Origin: Trinickia acidisoli
Lineage (GTDB): Bacteria; Pseudomonadota; Gammaproteobacteria; Burkholderiales; Burkholderiaceae
DNA length: 64,000 nucleotides
NCBI RefSeq assembly: GCF_017315725.1
Contig: NZ_JAFLRG010000001.1
Location: forward strand, 682,001-746,000
Direction of reading: 5' to 3'
Numbering within the stretch: the first letter of the stretch is position 1; the number at the start of each line of letters is the position of its first letter. The notes under the pieces are model-generated. The model saw only the letters and a list, made by a program, of their open reading frames with translations. It did not search any database and was not told the DNA's origin. Shown one piece after another: positions 7,221-20,235 of this stretch. The translations under genes were made by a program, and so were the position numbers.

Positions 7221-9242
7221 ATGACGACCTCGTCTCCCGCTCCCACCGCTCTCATGGCGAACGCGATTCGCGCGCTCGCGATGGATGCCGTGCAACAAGC
7301 GAACTCCGGCCATCCGGGCATGCCGATGGGCATGGCCGAAATCGCCGTCGCCCTTTGGTCGCGCCACCTCAAGCACAACCCGGCCAATCCGCACTGGGCC
7401 GACCGCGACCGCTTCGTGCTCTCGAACGGCCACGGCTCGATGCTGCTCTATTCGCTGCTGCATCTGACGGGCTACGACCTGCCGCTCGCCGAGCTCAAGA
7501 ACTTCCGCCAACTGCACTCGAAAACGCCGGGCCACCCCGAGTACGGCATCACGCCGGGCGTCGAGACGACGACGGGCCCGCTCGGCCAAGGTCTCGCGAA
7601 CGCCGTCGGCATGGCGCTCGCCGAATCGCTGCTCGCGGCCGAATTCAATAAGGCCGACGCGAAACTCGTCGATCACCACACGTACGTGTTCCTCGGCGAC
7701 GGTTGTCTGATGGAAGGCATTTCGCACGAGGCCTGTTCGTTCGCGGGCACGCTGAAGCTGAACAAGCTGATCGCCTTGTACGACGATAACGGCATTTCGA
7801 TCGACGGCCACGTCGAGTACTGGTTCGCCGACGACACCCCCAAGCGTTTCGAAGCGTACGGCTGGAACGTCATCCGCCATGTCGACGGGCACGACGTGCA
7901 GGCGGTCGACGCGGCGATCGCGGAAGCGAAGCGCGCGGACAAGCCGACGCTGATTTGCTGCAAGACCGTGATCGGCAAGGGTGCGCCGACGAAGGCGGGC
8001 GGTCACGATGCGCACGGCGCGCCGCTCGGCGCGCAGGAAATCGCAGCTACGCGCGCGGCGATCGGCTGGACGTGGGAGCCGTTCGTGATTCCGCAAGAAG
8101 TCTATGCGGCGTGGGATGCGAAGGAAGCGGGCGCGCAGCGCGAAGCGCAATGGAACGACGCGTTCGCGCAATACCGTGCGAAGTATCCGCAGGAGGCGGC
8201 TGAATTCGAGCGCCGCGCGAGCGGCAAGCTGCCGGCCGATTGGGCGGCCAAGGCGCAAGCGATCATCGCCGGCGCGAACGAGCGCGCGGAAACGGTGGCC
8301 ACCCGCAAGGCATCGCAGCAGACGATCGAGGGTCTGGCCGCCGTGTTGCCCGAACTGCTCGGCGGCTCGGCCGATCTGACGGGCTCGAACCTCACGAATT
8401 GGAAGGCGAGCAAGCCCGTGCGCGCCGGCGAGCACGGCATCGTGTGGGGCAACCACATCAACTACGGCGTGCGCGAATTCGGCATGAGCGCCGCCATCAA
8501 CGGCATGGCGCTGCACGGCGGCTACAAGGCGTTCGGCGGCACGTTCCTCACGTTCTCCGATTACAGCCGTAATGCGCTGCGTGTCGCGGCGCTGATGAAG
8601 TCGCCGTCGATCTTCGTTTTCACGCACGATTCGATCGGCCTCGGCGAAGACGGCCCGACGCACCAATCGATCGAGCACGTCGCCAGCCTTCGCCTGATTC
8701 CGAACCTGCACGTTTGGCGCCCGGCCGACACGGTCGAGACGGCTGTTGCCTGGACGCAAGCCGTCGAGTATCAGGGCCCGTCGTGCCTGATCTTCAGCCG
8801 CCAGAATCTGCCGTTCTCGACACGCACCGATGCGCAAATCGCCAACATCGCCAAGGGCGGTTACGTCCTGCGCGATTGGAACGACGAGATCGTCGCGCGC
8901 AAGATCATTTTGATCGCGACAGGCTCGGAAATCGAACTTGCGCTGAACGCCGTCGAGCCGCTCGCGCAGCAAGGCATCGCGGCGCGCGTCGTCTCGATGC
9001 CGGCCACCACCGTGTTCGACCGCCAGAACGCCGAGTACCGTGAGCGCGTGCTGCCCAAGGGTGTGCGCCGTGTCGCGATCGAAGCGGGCGTGACCGATTT
9101 TTGGCGTAAGTATGTCGGCTTGGAGGGCGGCGTGGTCGGCATCGATACGTTCGGCGAGTCGGCTCCGGCCGGTGTGCTGTTCAAGCATTTCGGCTTTACC
9201 GTGGAGCACGTTGTCGCAGCGGCCAAGGCGGCGCTCGAGTAA
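7221..9242 (+). CDS. tkt: Transketolase
   Basis: Transketolase moves two-carbon ketol units between sugar phosphates in the pentose phosphate pathway, using thiamine pyrophosphate and Mg2+. The 673-residue length fits. Motifs include [24 protein letters not shown], the ThDP-binding GDGCLMEG (Gly159 onwards), and [13 protein letters not shown] in the pyrimidine-binding domain. The ATG at 7221 ([19 protein letters not shown]) matches family starts; the open frame extends further upstream without similarity. gapA follows 124 bp later, linking pentose phosphate and glycolytic steps. Confidence 0.97.
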   Translation: MTTSSPAPTALMANAIRALAMDAVQQANSGHPGMPMGMAEIAVALWSRHLKHNPANPHWADRDRFVLSNGHGSMLLYSLLHLTGYDLPLAELKNFRQLHSKTPGHPEYGITPGVETTTGPLGQGLANAVGMALAESLLAAEFNKADAKLVDHHTYVFLGDGCLMEGISHEACSFAGTLKLNKLIALYDDNGISIDGHVEYWFADDTPKRFEAYGWNVIRHVDGHDVQAVDAAIAEAKRADKPTLICCKTVIGKGAPTKAGGHDAHGAPLGAQEIAATRAAIGWTWEPFVIPQEVYAAWDAKEAGAQREAQWNDAFAQYRAKYPQEAAEFERRASGKLPADWAAKAQAIIAGANERAETVATRKASQQTIEGLAAVLPELLGGSADLTGSNLTNWKASKPVRAGEHGIVWGNHINYGVREFGMSAAINGMALHGGYKAFGGTFLTFSDYSRNALRVAALMKSPSIFVFTHDSIGLGEDGPTHQSIEHVASLRLIPNLHVWRPADTVETAVAWTQAVEYQGPSCLIFSRQNLPFSTRTDAQIANIAKGGYVLRDWNDEIVARKIILIATGSEIELALNAVEPLAQQGIAARVVSMPATTVFDRQNAEYRERVLPKGVRRVAIEAGVTDFWRKYVGLEGGVVGIDTFGESAPAGVLFKHFGFTVEHVVAAAKAALE

Positions 9243-9251
9243 CGATAGACT

Positions 9252-9320
9252 CGCGGGAAGACGCAATACGGCTTCCCGGCGCATGGCGGGCGCGGCCCCG
9301 CCCCGCGGTGTGCCGGGAAG
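9252..9320 (+). other. Competing inverted repeats in the tkt–gapA intergenic region
   Basis: GGGAAG (9255–9260) can pair with CTTCCC inside 9272–9277. The same segment extended, CTTCCCGGC (9272–9280), can instead pair with GCCGGGAAG (9312–9320). The two hairpins are mutually exclusive. A run of six T lies at 9336–9341. This could be an attenuator or mRNA-processing structure; that is inference. Confidence 0.4.
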
Positions 9321-9366
9321 ATGAGATACGACAGGTTTTTTCAGCCCCAATTTCAGGAGAACCATC

Positions 9367-10377
9367 ATGACGGTACGCGTCGCAATCAACGGGTATGGCC
9401 GGATCGGCCGCAACACGCTGCGTGCGTTCTACGAGAGCGGCAAGAAGCACGATCTGCAGATCGTCGCGATCAACGACCTCGGCGATGCGAAGACGAACGC
9501 TCATCTGACGAAGTACGACACGGCGCACGGCCCGTTCCCCGGCGACGTGGCGGTCGAGGGCGAGAACCTCGTCGTCAATGGCGACAAGATCCGCGTGCTG
9601 GCGAACCGCAATCCGGCCGAGCTGCCTTGGGGCGAACTCGGTGTCGACGTCGTGATGGAGTGCACGGGCTTTTTCACGTCGAAGGAAAAGGCGAGCGCGC
9701 ATCTGGCCGGCGGCGCGAAAAAAGTGTTGATCTCGGCGCCGGGCGGCAAGGACGTCGATGCGACGATCGTCTACGGCGTGAACCACAAGACGTTGAAGGC
9801 CGAGCACACGGTGATCTCGAACGCGTCGTGCACGACGAACTGCCTTGCGCCGCTCGTCAAGCCGCTCAACGACAAGATCGGTCTCGAGTCGGGCCTGATG
9901 ACGACCGTGCACGCGTACACGAACGACCAGGTGCTGACCGACGTCTATCACGAAGACCTGCGCCGCGCCCGCTCGGCCACGCACAGCCAGATTCCGACGA
10001 AGACGGGCGCCGCCGCAGCGATCGGCCTCGTGCTGCCCGAACTGGCCGGCAAGCTCGACGGCTACGCCATCCGCGTGCCGACCATCAACGTATCGATCGT
10101 CGACCTCTCGTTCATCGCCAAGCGCGACACGACGGTCGAAGAAATCAACGCGATCATGAAGGATGCGGCTGAGGGTGAACTCAAGGGCATTCTGGGCTAC
10201 AACACGGCGCCGCTCGTCTCGATCGACTTCAACCACAATCCGGCGAGCTCGACGTTCGACGCGACGCTCACGAAGGTGTCCGGCCGTCTCGTGAAGGTGT
10301 CGAGCTGGTACGACAACGAGTGGGGCTTCTCGAACCGCATGCTGGATACGGCGGTCGCACTCGCGACGGCCAAGTAA
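9367..10377 (+). CDS. gapA: Glyceraldehyde-3-phosphate dehydrogenase, type I
   Basis: GAPDH oxidises and phosphorylates glyceraldehyde-3-phosphate to 1,3-bisphosphoglycerate with NAD+. The 336 residues show the NAD-binding [10 protein letters not shown] at the N-terminus, the active-site SNASCTTNC with catalytic Cys155, the general base His182 in VHAYTNDQ, and the C-terminal [19 protein letters not shown] lies 6 nt before the ATG at 9367. It is preceded by tkt and ends at a strong terminator, so tkt and gapA may share a transcript, or gapA may have its own promoter in the hairpin-rich spacer. Confidence 0.97.
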   Translation: MTVRVAINGYGRIGRNTLRAFYESGKKHDLQIVAINDLGDAKTNAHLTKYDTAHGPFPGDVAVEGENLVVNGDKIRVLANRNPAELPWGELGVDVVMECTGFFTSKEKASAHLAGGAKKVLISAPGGKDVDATIVYGVNHKTLKAEHTVISNASCTTNCLAPLVKPLNDKIGLESGLMTTVHAYTNDQVLTDVYHEDLRRARSATHSQIPTKTGAAAAIGLVLPELAGKLDGYAIRVPTINVSIVDLSFIAKRDTTVEEINAIMKDAAEGELKGILGYNTAPLVSIDFNHNPASSTFDATLTKVSGRLVKVSSWYDNEWGFSNRMLDTAVALATAK

Positions 10378-10430
10378 GCCGGTTGCGCCGGGCCTGCGAT
10401 CCGTGCGGCGAGCGGGCCCGAGCCGTTAAG

Positions 10431-10460
10431 CGAAAGAGCCGCCCACAGGCGGCTCTTTCG
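10431..10460. terminator. Bidirectional terminator between gapA and fur
   Basis: CGAAAGAGCCGCC (10431–10443) and GGCGGCTCTTTCG (10448–10460) form a perfect 13-bp stem with a CACA loop. It serves convergent gapA (plus) and fur (minus). Confidence 0.8.
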
Positions 10461-10518
10461 TATGGGCCATGGCACGCGGGGAAGCGAAGCGGGCACGCCG
10501 CGACGTCAATGCTCGCGG

Positions 10519-10947
10519 TCAGTGCTTGCGGTGCGGGCACTCTTGCTTCGTGCAGACGCCGTAAAGCGCCAGCGCATGCTCTTGCAGCTTGAAGCCGCGT
10601 TCTTCAGCGATCTTCTGTTGGCGCTTTTCGATCTCGGGGTCGAAGAACTCCTCGACGCGCCCACAGTCGATACACACGAGATGGTCGTGGTGCGTGCCCT
10701 CGTTGAGCTCGAACACGGCTTTGCCCGATTCGAAATTGCTGCGCGAGAGCAGGCCGGCCTGCTCGAACTGCGTCAAGACGCGGTAAACAGTGGCAAGGCC
10801 GATGTCGAGTTCCTCGGTGAGCAAGTTGCGATAGACGTCTTCGGCCGTCAGGTGCCGCACGGCGCTGCGCTGGAAAATTTCGAGGATTTTGAGGCGCGGT
10901 AGGGTCGCCTTGAGCCCGATGTTTTTGAGATCGGTCGGATTGGTCAT
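10519..10947 (-). CDS. fur: Ferric uptake regulator Fur
   Basis: Fur is an Fe2+-dependent dimeric repressor of iron uptake genes. The 142 residues have the winged-helix N-terminal domain ([14 protein letters not shown], then the recognition region [18 protein letters not shown]) and the metal-binding C-terminal domain with HHDHLVC (86–92) and Cys95. A second Cys pair is near the C-terminus (VCTKQEC). It is divergent from bamE, an arrangement shared with Pseudomonas and other proteobacteria (omlA–fur). ATG at 10945–10947. The 163-bp divergent region carries TACAAT (10966–10971) on the plus strand. Confidence 0.97.
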   Translation of the reverse strand: MTNPTDLKNIGLKATLPRLKILEIFQRSAVRHLTAEDVYRNLLTEELDIGLATVYRVLTQFEQAGLLSRSNFESGKAVFELNEGTHHDHLVCIDCGRVEEFFDPEIEKRQQKIAEERGFKLQEHALALYGVCTKQECPHRKH

Positions 10948-11110
10948 GGCTAGGCATCCCTAGAGTACAATGCACGATTCGAATAGTAATGGGTTTTTGC
11001 TGTTCCGGTCATCTTCGATGAAACTCGCGCGGCCCGGCGATCGTCAATAAAGGGCCCGCACGGTGGGTGAAATGAGTCCAAATTTTCTTATGAAGCGCGG
11101 GGGGAGTCAC

Positions 11111-11920
11111 GTGCGCAAGCTGTTGATCGCTGCCTCGACGGTCGCGCTCGTTGCGGGATGTTCGACCTACGACAGCCTCACGCAGCGAGTCGCACAAAGC
11201 ATTACGCCGTATCGCATCACCATCGTGCAGGGGAACTTCGTCTCCAAGGAAGCGGCCTCGAAGATGCGCGTGGGCATGACGCGCGACGAAGTCAGAACGA
11301 CGCTCGGTACGCCGCTCTTGACGGACATGTTCCATGACGAGCGTTGGGACTACGTCTTCTACTTCAAGCGCGGCTCCACGGCGGTCGTGCAGCAGCGCGA
11401 TTTCGTCGTCAACTTCAAGGACGATCACGTCGTGAACTGGTCGGGCGGCGAGGATCTGCCGTCCAATCTGGAGTTGCTCGCCGACATCGACGGCGACAAG
11501 CGCGGGAAGAAGAGCAAAGCCGCGAGTGCACCGGCGCCGAGCGCGGCCGCGGCTGTGTCGGCATCGGCGTCATCGGCTGCCTCCGCAGGTGCGGCCGCGG
11601 CCGCGCAACCGGCCAGTGGCGCGGCGCAGGCCGGCGCGAGCGAGCAGAGCACCGAGGCGGCGAACGCGCAGGCAGCGCAAGCGGCCAACCGCGCGACGAA
11701 CCAAGCGCCCACCACGCCGGCCGTGCGCTCGGGCGGGCCGGCGCCATCGAACGGGCTGCCGAGCGCGACGCCGCAGTTCCAGTTCCACCGCGCGCCGCAG
11801 CCGTCATCGCCTGATCAGAGCAACCCGGTCGGCCCGGCCGGCACGCAGTCGAGTACCGACGGTGCGGGCAAACAGTCGATGTCGTCCGCGCAGCAGGGCG
11901 CGTCGAGCACGGGCGGCTGA
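11111..11920 (+). CDS. bamE: Outer membrane assembly lipoprotein BamE with long low-complexity tail
   Basis: BamE is a small lipoprotein of the BAM complex, which inserts beta-barrel proteins into the outer membrane. The GTG at 11111 is chosen because GGGGGAG lies 5 nt upstream; it gives MRKLLIAASTVALVAGC, with the lipobox ending at Cys17. Residues ~30–125 are the SmpA/OmlA domain (QGNFVSKEAASKMRVGMTR, LGTPLLTDMFHDERWDY). The remaining ~145 residues are Ala/Ser/Gln/Pro-rich and probably disordered, making this protein (269 residues) about twice the length of typical BamE. Upstream in-frame ATGs at 11063 and 11090 lack a ribosome site. Divergent from fur. Confidence 0.93.
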   Translation: MRKLLIAASTVALVAGCSTYDSLTQRVAQSITPYRITIVQGNFVSKEAASKMRVGMTRDEVRTTLGTPLLTDMFHDERWDYVFYFKRGSTAVVQQRDFVVNFKDDHVVNWSGGEDLPSNLELLADIDGDKRGKKSKAASAPAPSAAAAVSASASSAASAGAAAAAQPASGAAQAGASEQSTEAANAQAAQAANRATNQAPTTPAVRSGGPAPSNGLPSATPQFQFHRAPQPSSPDQSNPVGPAGTQSSTDGAGKQSMSSAQQGASSTGG

Positions 11921-11971
11921 TCGTTCGTTCTTTCTCGGCCGGTTCACGCGCATCACGCGCGAGCCGGCCCT

Positions 11972-12008
11972 CGGGCGGGCCGTGCGCAAGGTGCGCCGCC
12001 CGCTTTTT
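11972..12008 (+). terminator. Rho-independent terminator of bamE
   Basis: CGGGCGG (11972–11978) pairs with CCGCCCG (11996–12002), followed by CTTTTT and a further T-run. The loop segment can form additional pairs. Confidence 0.65.
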
Positions 12009-12081
12009 GTTTTTCGAGGCGCCTTGAAGGCGCAGCCGACCGAGGCCGCCATGGCCGGCCCGTCATTGAAAAGGGGTATGC

Positions 12082-12888
12082 ATGTTGCCGATGAAAATCG
12101 CCATCGCCGGCGCATCGGGCCGGATGGGCCGGATGTTGATCGAAGCCGTCCTGAACGATCCCGATGCGACGCTTGCGGGCGCGCTCGATCGGTCGGGCTC
12201 ACCGCAGCTCGGCGAGGACGCCGGCGCATTCCTCGGGCAGCGCACGGGCGTTGCACTGACCGACGACGTCGAGCAGGTGTTCGCGAAAGCCGACTGCCTC
12301 ATCGATTTCACGCGGCCCGAAGGCACGATTGCCTACATCGACGCCGCGCTGCGCCACGGCACGAAGCTCGTGATCGGCACGACCGGCATGACCGACGCGC
12401 AGCGCGACACCGTGCGCGTTGCCGCGGAGCGAATCGGGATCGTCTTCGCCGCGAACATGAGCGTGGGCGTGAACGTGACGCTCAAGCTGCTCGAGTTCGC
12501 TGCCCGCCATTTCGCCACCGGCTACGACATCGAGATCATCGAGGCGCATCACCGCCATAAGGTCGATGCGCCGTCGGGCACGGCGCTCGCAATGGGCGCA
12601 GCGATCGCCGGCGCGCTCGGCCGCGATTTGAAGGAATGCGCGGTCTATGGCCGCGAGGGCGTGACGGGCGAACGCGATCCGTCGACGATCGGGTTCTCGG
12701 CGATTCGCGGCGGCGATATCGTCGGCGATCACACGGTGTTGTTCGCCGGTACCGGTGAGCGTATCGAGATCACGCACAAATCGGCTAGCCGCGTCTCGTA
12801 CGCGCAGGGTGCGCTGCGGGCCGCGCACTTTCTCGCCGAACGCGGCGCCGGCCTTTACGACATGCAGGACGTACTCGGTCTGCGCTGA
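12082..12888 (+). CDS. dapB: 4-hydroxy-tetrahydrodipicolinate reductase
   Basis: DapB reduces hydroxytetrahydrodipicolinate to tetrahydrodipicolinate with NAD(P)H in lysine and diaminopimelate synthesis. The 268 residues show the dinucleotide-binding [28 protein letters not shown], and the DapB signature [24 protein letters not shown] lies 5 nt before ATG 12082, preferred over ATG 12091. It is followed 53 bp later by the exbB-like gene, so the three genes to exbD may form one unit. Confidence 0.96.
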   Translation: MLPMKIAIAGASGRMGRMLIEAVLNDPDATLAGALDRSGSPQLGEDAGAFLGQRTGVALTDDVEQVFAKADCLIDFTRPEGTIAYIDAALRHGTKLVIGTTGMTDAQRDTVRVAAERIGIVFAANMSVGVNVTLKLLEFAARHFATGYDIEIIEAHHRHKVDAPSGTALAMGAAIAGALGRDLKECAVYGREGVTGERDPSTIGFSAIRGGDIVGDHTVLFAGTGERIEITHKSASRVSYAQGALRAAHFLAERGAGLYDMQDVLGLR

Positions 12889-12941
12889 TCGCGCCGATCG
12901 CGTAACGCGCGCCGGCGCGTTGTTCTCGCTTTGGGATTCGC

Positions 12942-13727
12942 ATGCAAAACACGGGCATCGTTCACTACTTGCAATCGAGCGACGCGCTCACGCACGGCGT
13001 CGCCTATGTGTTGCTGGCCATGTCGATCGCAAGCTGGTGCTTTCTGATCGTCAAGAGTTGGATGCTCGTGCGGGCGAAGCGCCAAGGGCCCCGTGCACTT
13101 GCGTTGTTTTGGCAGTCGGCGACGCTCTCCGACGGCGTGCTCGCACTGCGCGGCGCGGATCGCGAGCGTGTATTCACGCCGCTCGCCGAGGCGGCGCTCG
13201 AGGCGTCGGAGGTTCATGCACCGTCCGCGATGCTCGCGCGCGTCGAGCGCGGGGAGCGCGTGCTGCGCGCCTTGCGAGAGGCGCTGCTTGCGTCGCAGCG
13301 TCGGCTCGAGTTCGGGCAGGTGCTGCTCGCCTCGGTCGGCAGCACGGCGCCGTTCGTCGGCCTGCTCGGTACCGTGTGGGGCATCTATCACGCGCTCGGC
13401 AGCATCGCCGCGAGCGGACAAGCGATGATCGAGAACGTCGCGGGGCCGGTCGGCGAAGCGCTGATCATGACGGCTTTCGGCCTTGTCGTCGCCATTCCGG
13501 CCGTGCTGGCCTACAACGTCCTCGGCAGGATGCAGCGGCAGCTATCGGAGGAACTGGACGGTTTCGCGCACGATCTGCATGCGTACGTGTGCGCGCCGCA
13601 GGCGCATGAAAAAGACACGACACCGAGCGGCGCGGAGGCGCCGCCGGCGCGCGGCGCCTCCGAACGGCTCGGCGCCGCGCCGGCGCATGAGCAGGCGAGC
13701 GAGCCGGTGCGCAAGGCGCGCGCTTGA
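12942..13727 (+). CDS. exbB: ExbB/TolQ/MotA-family proton channel protein
   Basis: An inner-membrane proton-channel subunit that, with the ExbD-like partner next door, would convert the proton gradient into work (TonB-type energy transduction). The 261 residues have an N-terminal transmembrane segment (~17–40), a large cytoplasmic loop, and two C-terminal segments: VGSTAPFVGLLGTVWGIYHAL (family signature, about 128–150) and ALIMTAFGLVVAIPAVLAYN. The final ~50 residues are a low-complexity cytoplasmic tail. No tonB is adjacent, so TolQ-like or another partner cannot be excluded. No Fur box is apparent upstream. Confidence 0.85.
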   Translation: MQNTGIVHYLQSSDALTHGVAYVLLAMSIASWCFLIVKSWMLVRAKRQGPRALALFWQSATLSDGVLALRGADRERVFTPLAEAALEASEVHAPSAMLARVERGERVLRALREALLASQRRLEFGQVLLASVGSTAPFVGLLGTVWGIYHALGSIAASGQAMIENVAGPVGEALIMTAFGLVVAIPAVLAYNVLGRMQRQLSEELDGFAHDLHAYVCAPQAHEKDTTPSGAEAPPARGASERLGAAPAHEQASEPVRKARA

Positions 13728-13759
13728 CGACGACGCAGAGCTAGCGCGAGGGGGCGATC

Positions 13760-16979
<3,220 letters not shown>

Positions 16980-17032
16980 AGGCGCGGCGCGCGGTGCGAT
17001 GTCGCCGCGCGCGATTCAATCAAGGAGCCAAT

Positions 17033-17584
17033 GTGATACGCCGAACGTTTCTCGCGCTCGTGTGCGGCACGACGATGCTCGCCGCGTGCGGCTTTCAGCT
17101 ACGCGGCCAGGAAAACTATGCGTTCAAGCGGCTCGCGATCGTAGGCGCGCCGCCGGTCGTGGCCGCGCGCTTGACGCGGATGATCGAGGGCGGTAGCGAT
17201 ACCGTTATCGTTCAGTCGCCGGCGAACGCCGATGCCGTGCTGACGCTCAGCGAAGCGCGGGGGCAATCGGTGCTGACGCTCAATTTGCTCGGCGCGGCCG
17301 AGGAGTACGAACTCACCTACATCCTCAACTACAGGCTGACCGGCAAAGACGGCGCCGTGCTCATTCCGCCGAGCGCGATGGCGTTGAATCGGGCCATGAC
17401 GTACAGCACGCAATACGCGCTGGCGAAGGCGCAGGAATCCGAACTGCTGTATACGGACATGGAAAACGACGCGGTCGACCAACTGACGCGCCGGCTCGCG
17501 ACCGTGCACTCGCTGCATCCGGCGCCGGGTCAACAGACGCCGGGCGTCGCACCACGCGCGCCGCTGCCGCCGCCGCCGCTCTAA
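17033..17584 (+). CDS. lptE: LPS-assembly lipoprotein LptE
   Basis: LptE plugs the LptD barrel and helps place lipopolysaccharide in the outer leaflet of the outer membrane. I use the GTG at 17033, which has AAGGAG 5 nt upstream. It gives MIRRTFLALVCGTTMLAACGFQLRG, a lipoprotein signal ending at Cys19, and a 183-residue precursor. The CGFQLRG start of the mature protein and TYILNYRLTGKDG with Ser/Tyr-rich strands fit LptE. The last ~20 residues are Pro-rich. It follows leuS by 53 bp and precedes holA by 40 bp, as in many proteobacteria. Confidence 0.9.
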   Translation: MIRRTFLALVCGTTMLAACGFQLRGQENYAFKRLAIVGAPPVVAARLTRMIEGGSDTVIVQSPANADAVLTLSEARGQSVLTLNLLGAAEEYELTYILNYRLTGKDGAVLIPPSAMALNRAMTYSTQYALAKAQESELLYTDMENDAVDQLTRRLATVHSLHPAPGQQTPGVAPRAPLPPPPL

Positions 17585-17624
17585 TCGGCCGTCTCCGCCA
17601 AACACGCTTCACGATCCGCCGCCT

Positions 17625-18713
17625 ATGCAACTGCGACTCGACGCGCTCGACACGCATCTGACCAAGGGCCTTGCCGGCTTGTACGTCGTCTACGGCGACG
17701 AGCATCTGCTCGCCCAGGAGGCGTGCGACCGCATCCGTGCCGCGGCGCGTGCGGCCGGTTTCACCGAGCGCAACGTGTTTACCGTCGAGCGCAGCTTCGA
17801 TTGGAGCTCGCTCTTGGGGGCGACGCAATCGATGTCGCTGTTCGGCGAGCGCCAATTGATCGAGTTGCGGATTCCGTCGGGCAAGCCGGGCAAGGAAGGC
17901 GCCGATGCGCTCAAGGTGCTCGCCGTGGCCGACAATCCGGACGTGCTGACGCTCGTGACGCTGCCGCGGCTCGATGCCGCGACGCAGAAGTCGGCGTGGT
18001 TCACGGCGCTGACCGAGCGTGGCGTCTCGCTGCGGATCGATCCCGTCGAACGCGCGCAGTTGCCCAATTGGGTCGCGCAGCGGCTCGCGCAGCAAGGTCA
18101 GCGCGTGGTGCCGGGCGAAGATGGCCGGCGCGCGCTGCAGTTCATCGCCGAGCGTGTCGAGGGCAACTTGCTGGCCGCTCACCAAGAGATTCAAAAGCTC
18201 GGCCTGCTCTATCCGCAGGGCGCGCTGACGTTCGAGCAGGTGCATGACGCCGTGCTCAACGTCGCCCGCTACGACGTCTTCAAGCTCAACGAAGCCATGC
18301 TCGCCGGCGATGTCGGCCGGCTCTCGCGGATGCTCGACGGCTTGAAGGGCGAGGGCGAGGCGGCCGTGCTCGTGCTGTGGGCGCTGACCGAGGAGTTGCG
18401 CACGCTGCTGAAAATCAAGCGCGGCGCGGCAGCCGGCAAGCCGCTGGCAATGTTGCTGCGGGAGAACCGCGTCTGGGGGCCGCGCGAGCGGCTCGTCGGC
18501 CCCGCGCTTTCGCGCGTGACGGAGCCGCTGCTCGAGGAGGGGCTCGCGCTCGCAGCGGCGCTCGATCGGCAGGTGAAAGGGCTCACGGGCACGGTGCCGG
18601 GCAGCCGGCGGCGGGTGGCGTTGCCGCCCGATCCGTGGGAAGGGCTGTTCGAGATCGCCGCGCTCGTGGCGGCGCCGGGCAAGCGCGCTGCCGTACGCAC
18701 GATCGGCGCTTAG
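17625..18713 (+). CDS. holA: DNA polymerase III subunit delta
   Basis: HolA is the delta subunit of the clamp loader, the wrench that opens the beta clamp during replication. The 362-residue protein starts MQLRLDALDTHL and has the family segments LYVVYGDEHLLAQEACD, MSLFGERQLIELR and, later, YDVFKLNEAMLAGD. Lacking a P-loop, it is not an ATPase itself. ATG at 17625; only a weak ribosome site. It is part of the leuS–lptE–holA run, with proA following 108 bp later from what looks like its own promoter. Confidence 0.93.
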   Translation: MQLRLDALDTHLTKGLAGLYVVYGDEHLLAQEACDRIRAAARAAGFTERNVFTVERSFDWSSLLGATQSMSLFGERQLIELRIPSGKPGKEGADALKVLAVADNPDVLTLVTLPRLDAATQKSAWFTALTERGVSLRIDPVERAQLPNWVAQRLAQQGQRVVPGEDGRRALQFIAERVEGNLLAAHQEIQKLGLLYPQGALTFEQVHDAVLNVARYDVFKLNEAMLAGDVGRLSRMLDGLKGEGEAAVLVLWALTEELRTLLKIKRGAAAGKPLAMLLRENRVWGPRERLVGPALSRVTEPLLEEGLALAAALDRQVKGLTGTVPGSRRRVALPPDPWEGLFEIAALVAAPGKRAAVRTIGA

Positions 18714-18737
18714 CCGCTTAACCGCTCTCCAACCGCT

Positions 18738-18743
18738 TACAAT
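18738..18743 (+). promoter_or_regulatory. Putative -10 element (TACAAT) of proA
   Basis: TACAAT lies 79 bp before the proA ATG, in the holA–proA gap. No clear -35. Confidence 0.4.
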
Positions 18744-18821
18744 CGAAGAAACGCTGGCCTTGGCGCCATTGCGAATACACACCGCGCCGTGTGCGCCACG
18801 AACGAGAATCAGAGAATCAGG

Positions 18822-20111
18822 ATGGAAATCGACGAATACATGACCGCCATCGGCCGCCGCGCGCGCGCCGCTTCGCGTGCGATGGCGCGGGCCGCCACGG
18901 CGGCCAAGAACGATGCGCTCGAGGCGATCGCCCGCGCGATCGAGCGCGAGCAGGCGGCACTGAAAGAAGCGAACGCGCTCGACGTCGCCAAGGCGCGCGA
19001 CAAGGGCATGGATGCTGCGTTCGTCGATCGCCTGACGCTGTCGGACAAAGCCATTGCGACGATGATCGAGGGTTTGCGCCAAGTGGCCGCGCTGCCCGAC
19101 CCGATCGGCGAGATCAGCAATCTCAAATATCGGCCGACCGGCATTCAGGTCGGTCAGATGCGCGTGCCGCTCGGGGTGATCGGCATCATCTACGAATCGC
19201 GCCCGAACGTGACGATCGATGCCGCGGCACTGTGCTTGAAATCCGGTAACGCGGCGATTCTGCGCGGCGGCTCGGAAGCGCTGGCGTCGAATACGGCGCT
19301 CGCGGCGCTGATCGGTGAAGCGTTGGCGGCGACAGGCCTGCCGCGCGACGCGGTGCAAGTGGTGGAGACAGCCGATCGCGCCGCCGTCGGCAAGCTGGTC
19401 ACGATGACCGAATACGTCGACGTGATCGTGCCGCGCGGCGGCAAGGGTCTCATCGCGCGGCTCATCGAGGAAGCGCGGGTGCCGATGATCAAGCATCTCG
19501 ACGGCATTTGCCACGTCTACGTCGACGACCGCGCCGATTTGTGCAAAGCGCTGGCTGTGTGCGACAACGCGAAGACGCATCGCTACGGCACTTGCAACAC
19601 GATGGAAACACTGCTCGTCGCGCGCGGCGTCGCTCGCGCGGCGTTGCCCTCGCTCGCGCGCGTGTATCGCGACAAGGGCGTCGAGCTGCGCGTCGATGCC
19701 GCCGCGCGGGCAGTGCTCGAAGCTGCGCCGTGGGACAGCGGCGCTCCGGCGCTCGCGCTCGTCGATGCGACCGAGGAAGACTGGCGTACCGAGTATCTCG
19801 CGCCGGTGCTCGCGATCAAGGTCGTGGACGGCATCGATGCGGCGATCGATCACATCAATACGTACGGCTCGGCGCATACCGACGCGATCGTCACCGAAGA
19901 TCACGACCGAGCGATGCGTTTTTTGCGCGAAGTCGATTCGGCGAGCGTGATGGTGAACGCCTCGACGCGCTTCGCGGACGGCTTCGAATACGGGCTCGGC
20001 GCGGAGATCGGGATTTCGAACGACAAACTGCATGCGCGCGGCCCCGTCGGGTTGGAAGGGCTCACGTCGCTCAAGTACGTCGTGCTCGGGCACGGCGAAG
20101 TTCGGCGGTAG
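18822..20111 (+). CDS. proA: Glutamate-5-semialdehyde dehydrogenase (gamma-glutamyl phosphate reductase)
   Basis: ProA reduces gamma-glutamyl phosphate to glutamate-5-semialdehyde with NADPH in proline synthesis. The 429-residue protein has the aldehyde dehydrogenase fold with [28 protein letters not shown], and the catalytic-Cys segment [14 protein letters not shown]. The start at 18822 (MEIDEYM) is chosen from family alignments in memory; a GTG at 18789 in frame is less likely. proB is not adjacent, consistent with Burkholderiaceae where proB sits elsewhere. Confidence 0.96.
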   Translation: MEIDEYMTAIGRRARAASRAMARAATAAKNDALEAIARAIEREQAALKEANALDVAKARDKGMDAAFVDRLTLSDKAIATMIEGLRQVAALPDPIGEISNLKYRPTGIQVGQMRVPLGVIGIIYESRPNVTIDAAALCLKSGNAAILRGGSEALASNTALAALIGEALAATGLPRDAVQVVETADRAAVGKLVTMTEYVDVIVPRGGKGLIARLIEEARVPMIKHLDGICHVYVDDRADLCKALAVCDNAKTHRYGTCNTMETLLVARGVARAALPSLARVYRDKGVELRVDAAARAVLEAAPWDSGAPALALVDATEEDWRTEYLAPVLAIKVVDGIDAAIDHINTYGSAHTDAIVTEDHDRAMRFLREVDSASVMVNASTRFADGFEYGLGAEIGISNDKLHARGPVGLEGLTSLKYVVLGHGEVRR

Positions 20112-20235
20112 CGCGAGGCACGGCAATCGGCGCGGGAGCATGGGATGCGAGTTTCGGCGCGCACCCCGGCGCGATGGCCTTCATGTCGATACGAATCAAT
20201 CACAACGCACGACAACGCACGACGACACAACACCG

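Noticed and set aside
7005..9416. 803-codon antisense frame over tkt
   Set aside because: Same GC-rich mirror effect; no homology and no ribosome site.
11063..11110. Earlier ATG starts for BamE
   Set aside because: No ribosome site before them, whereas GGGGGAG is ideally spaced before the GTG, which gives a normal lipoprotein signal.
17361..20141. 926-codon antisense frame across lptE, holA and proA
   Set aside because: It crosses three well-supported genes and reads as low-complexity Arg-rich sequence.
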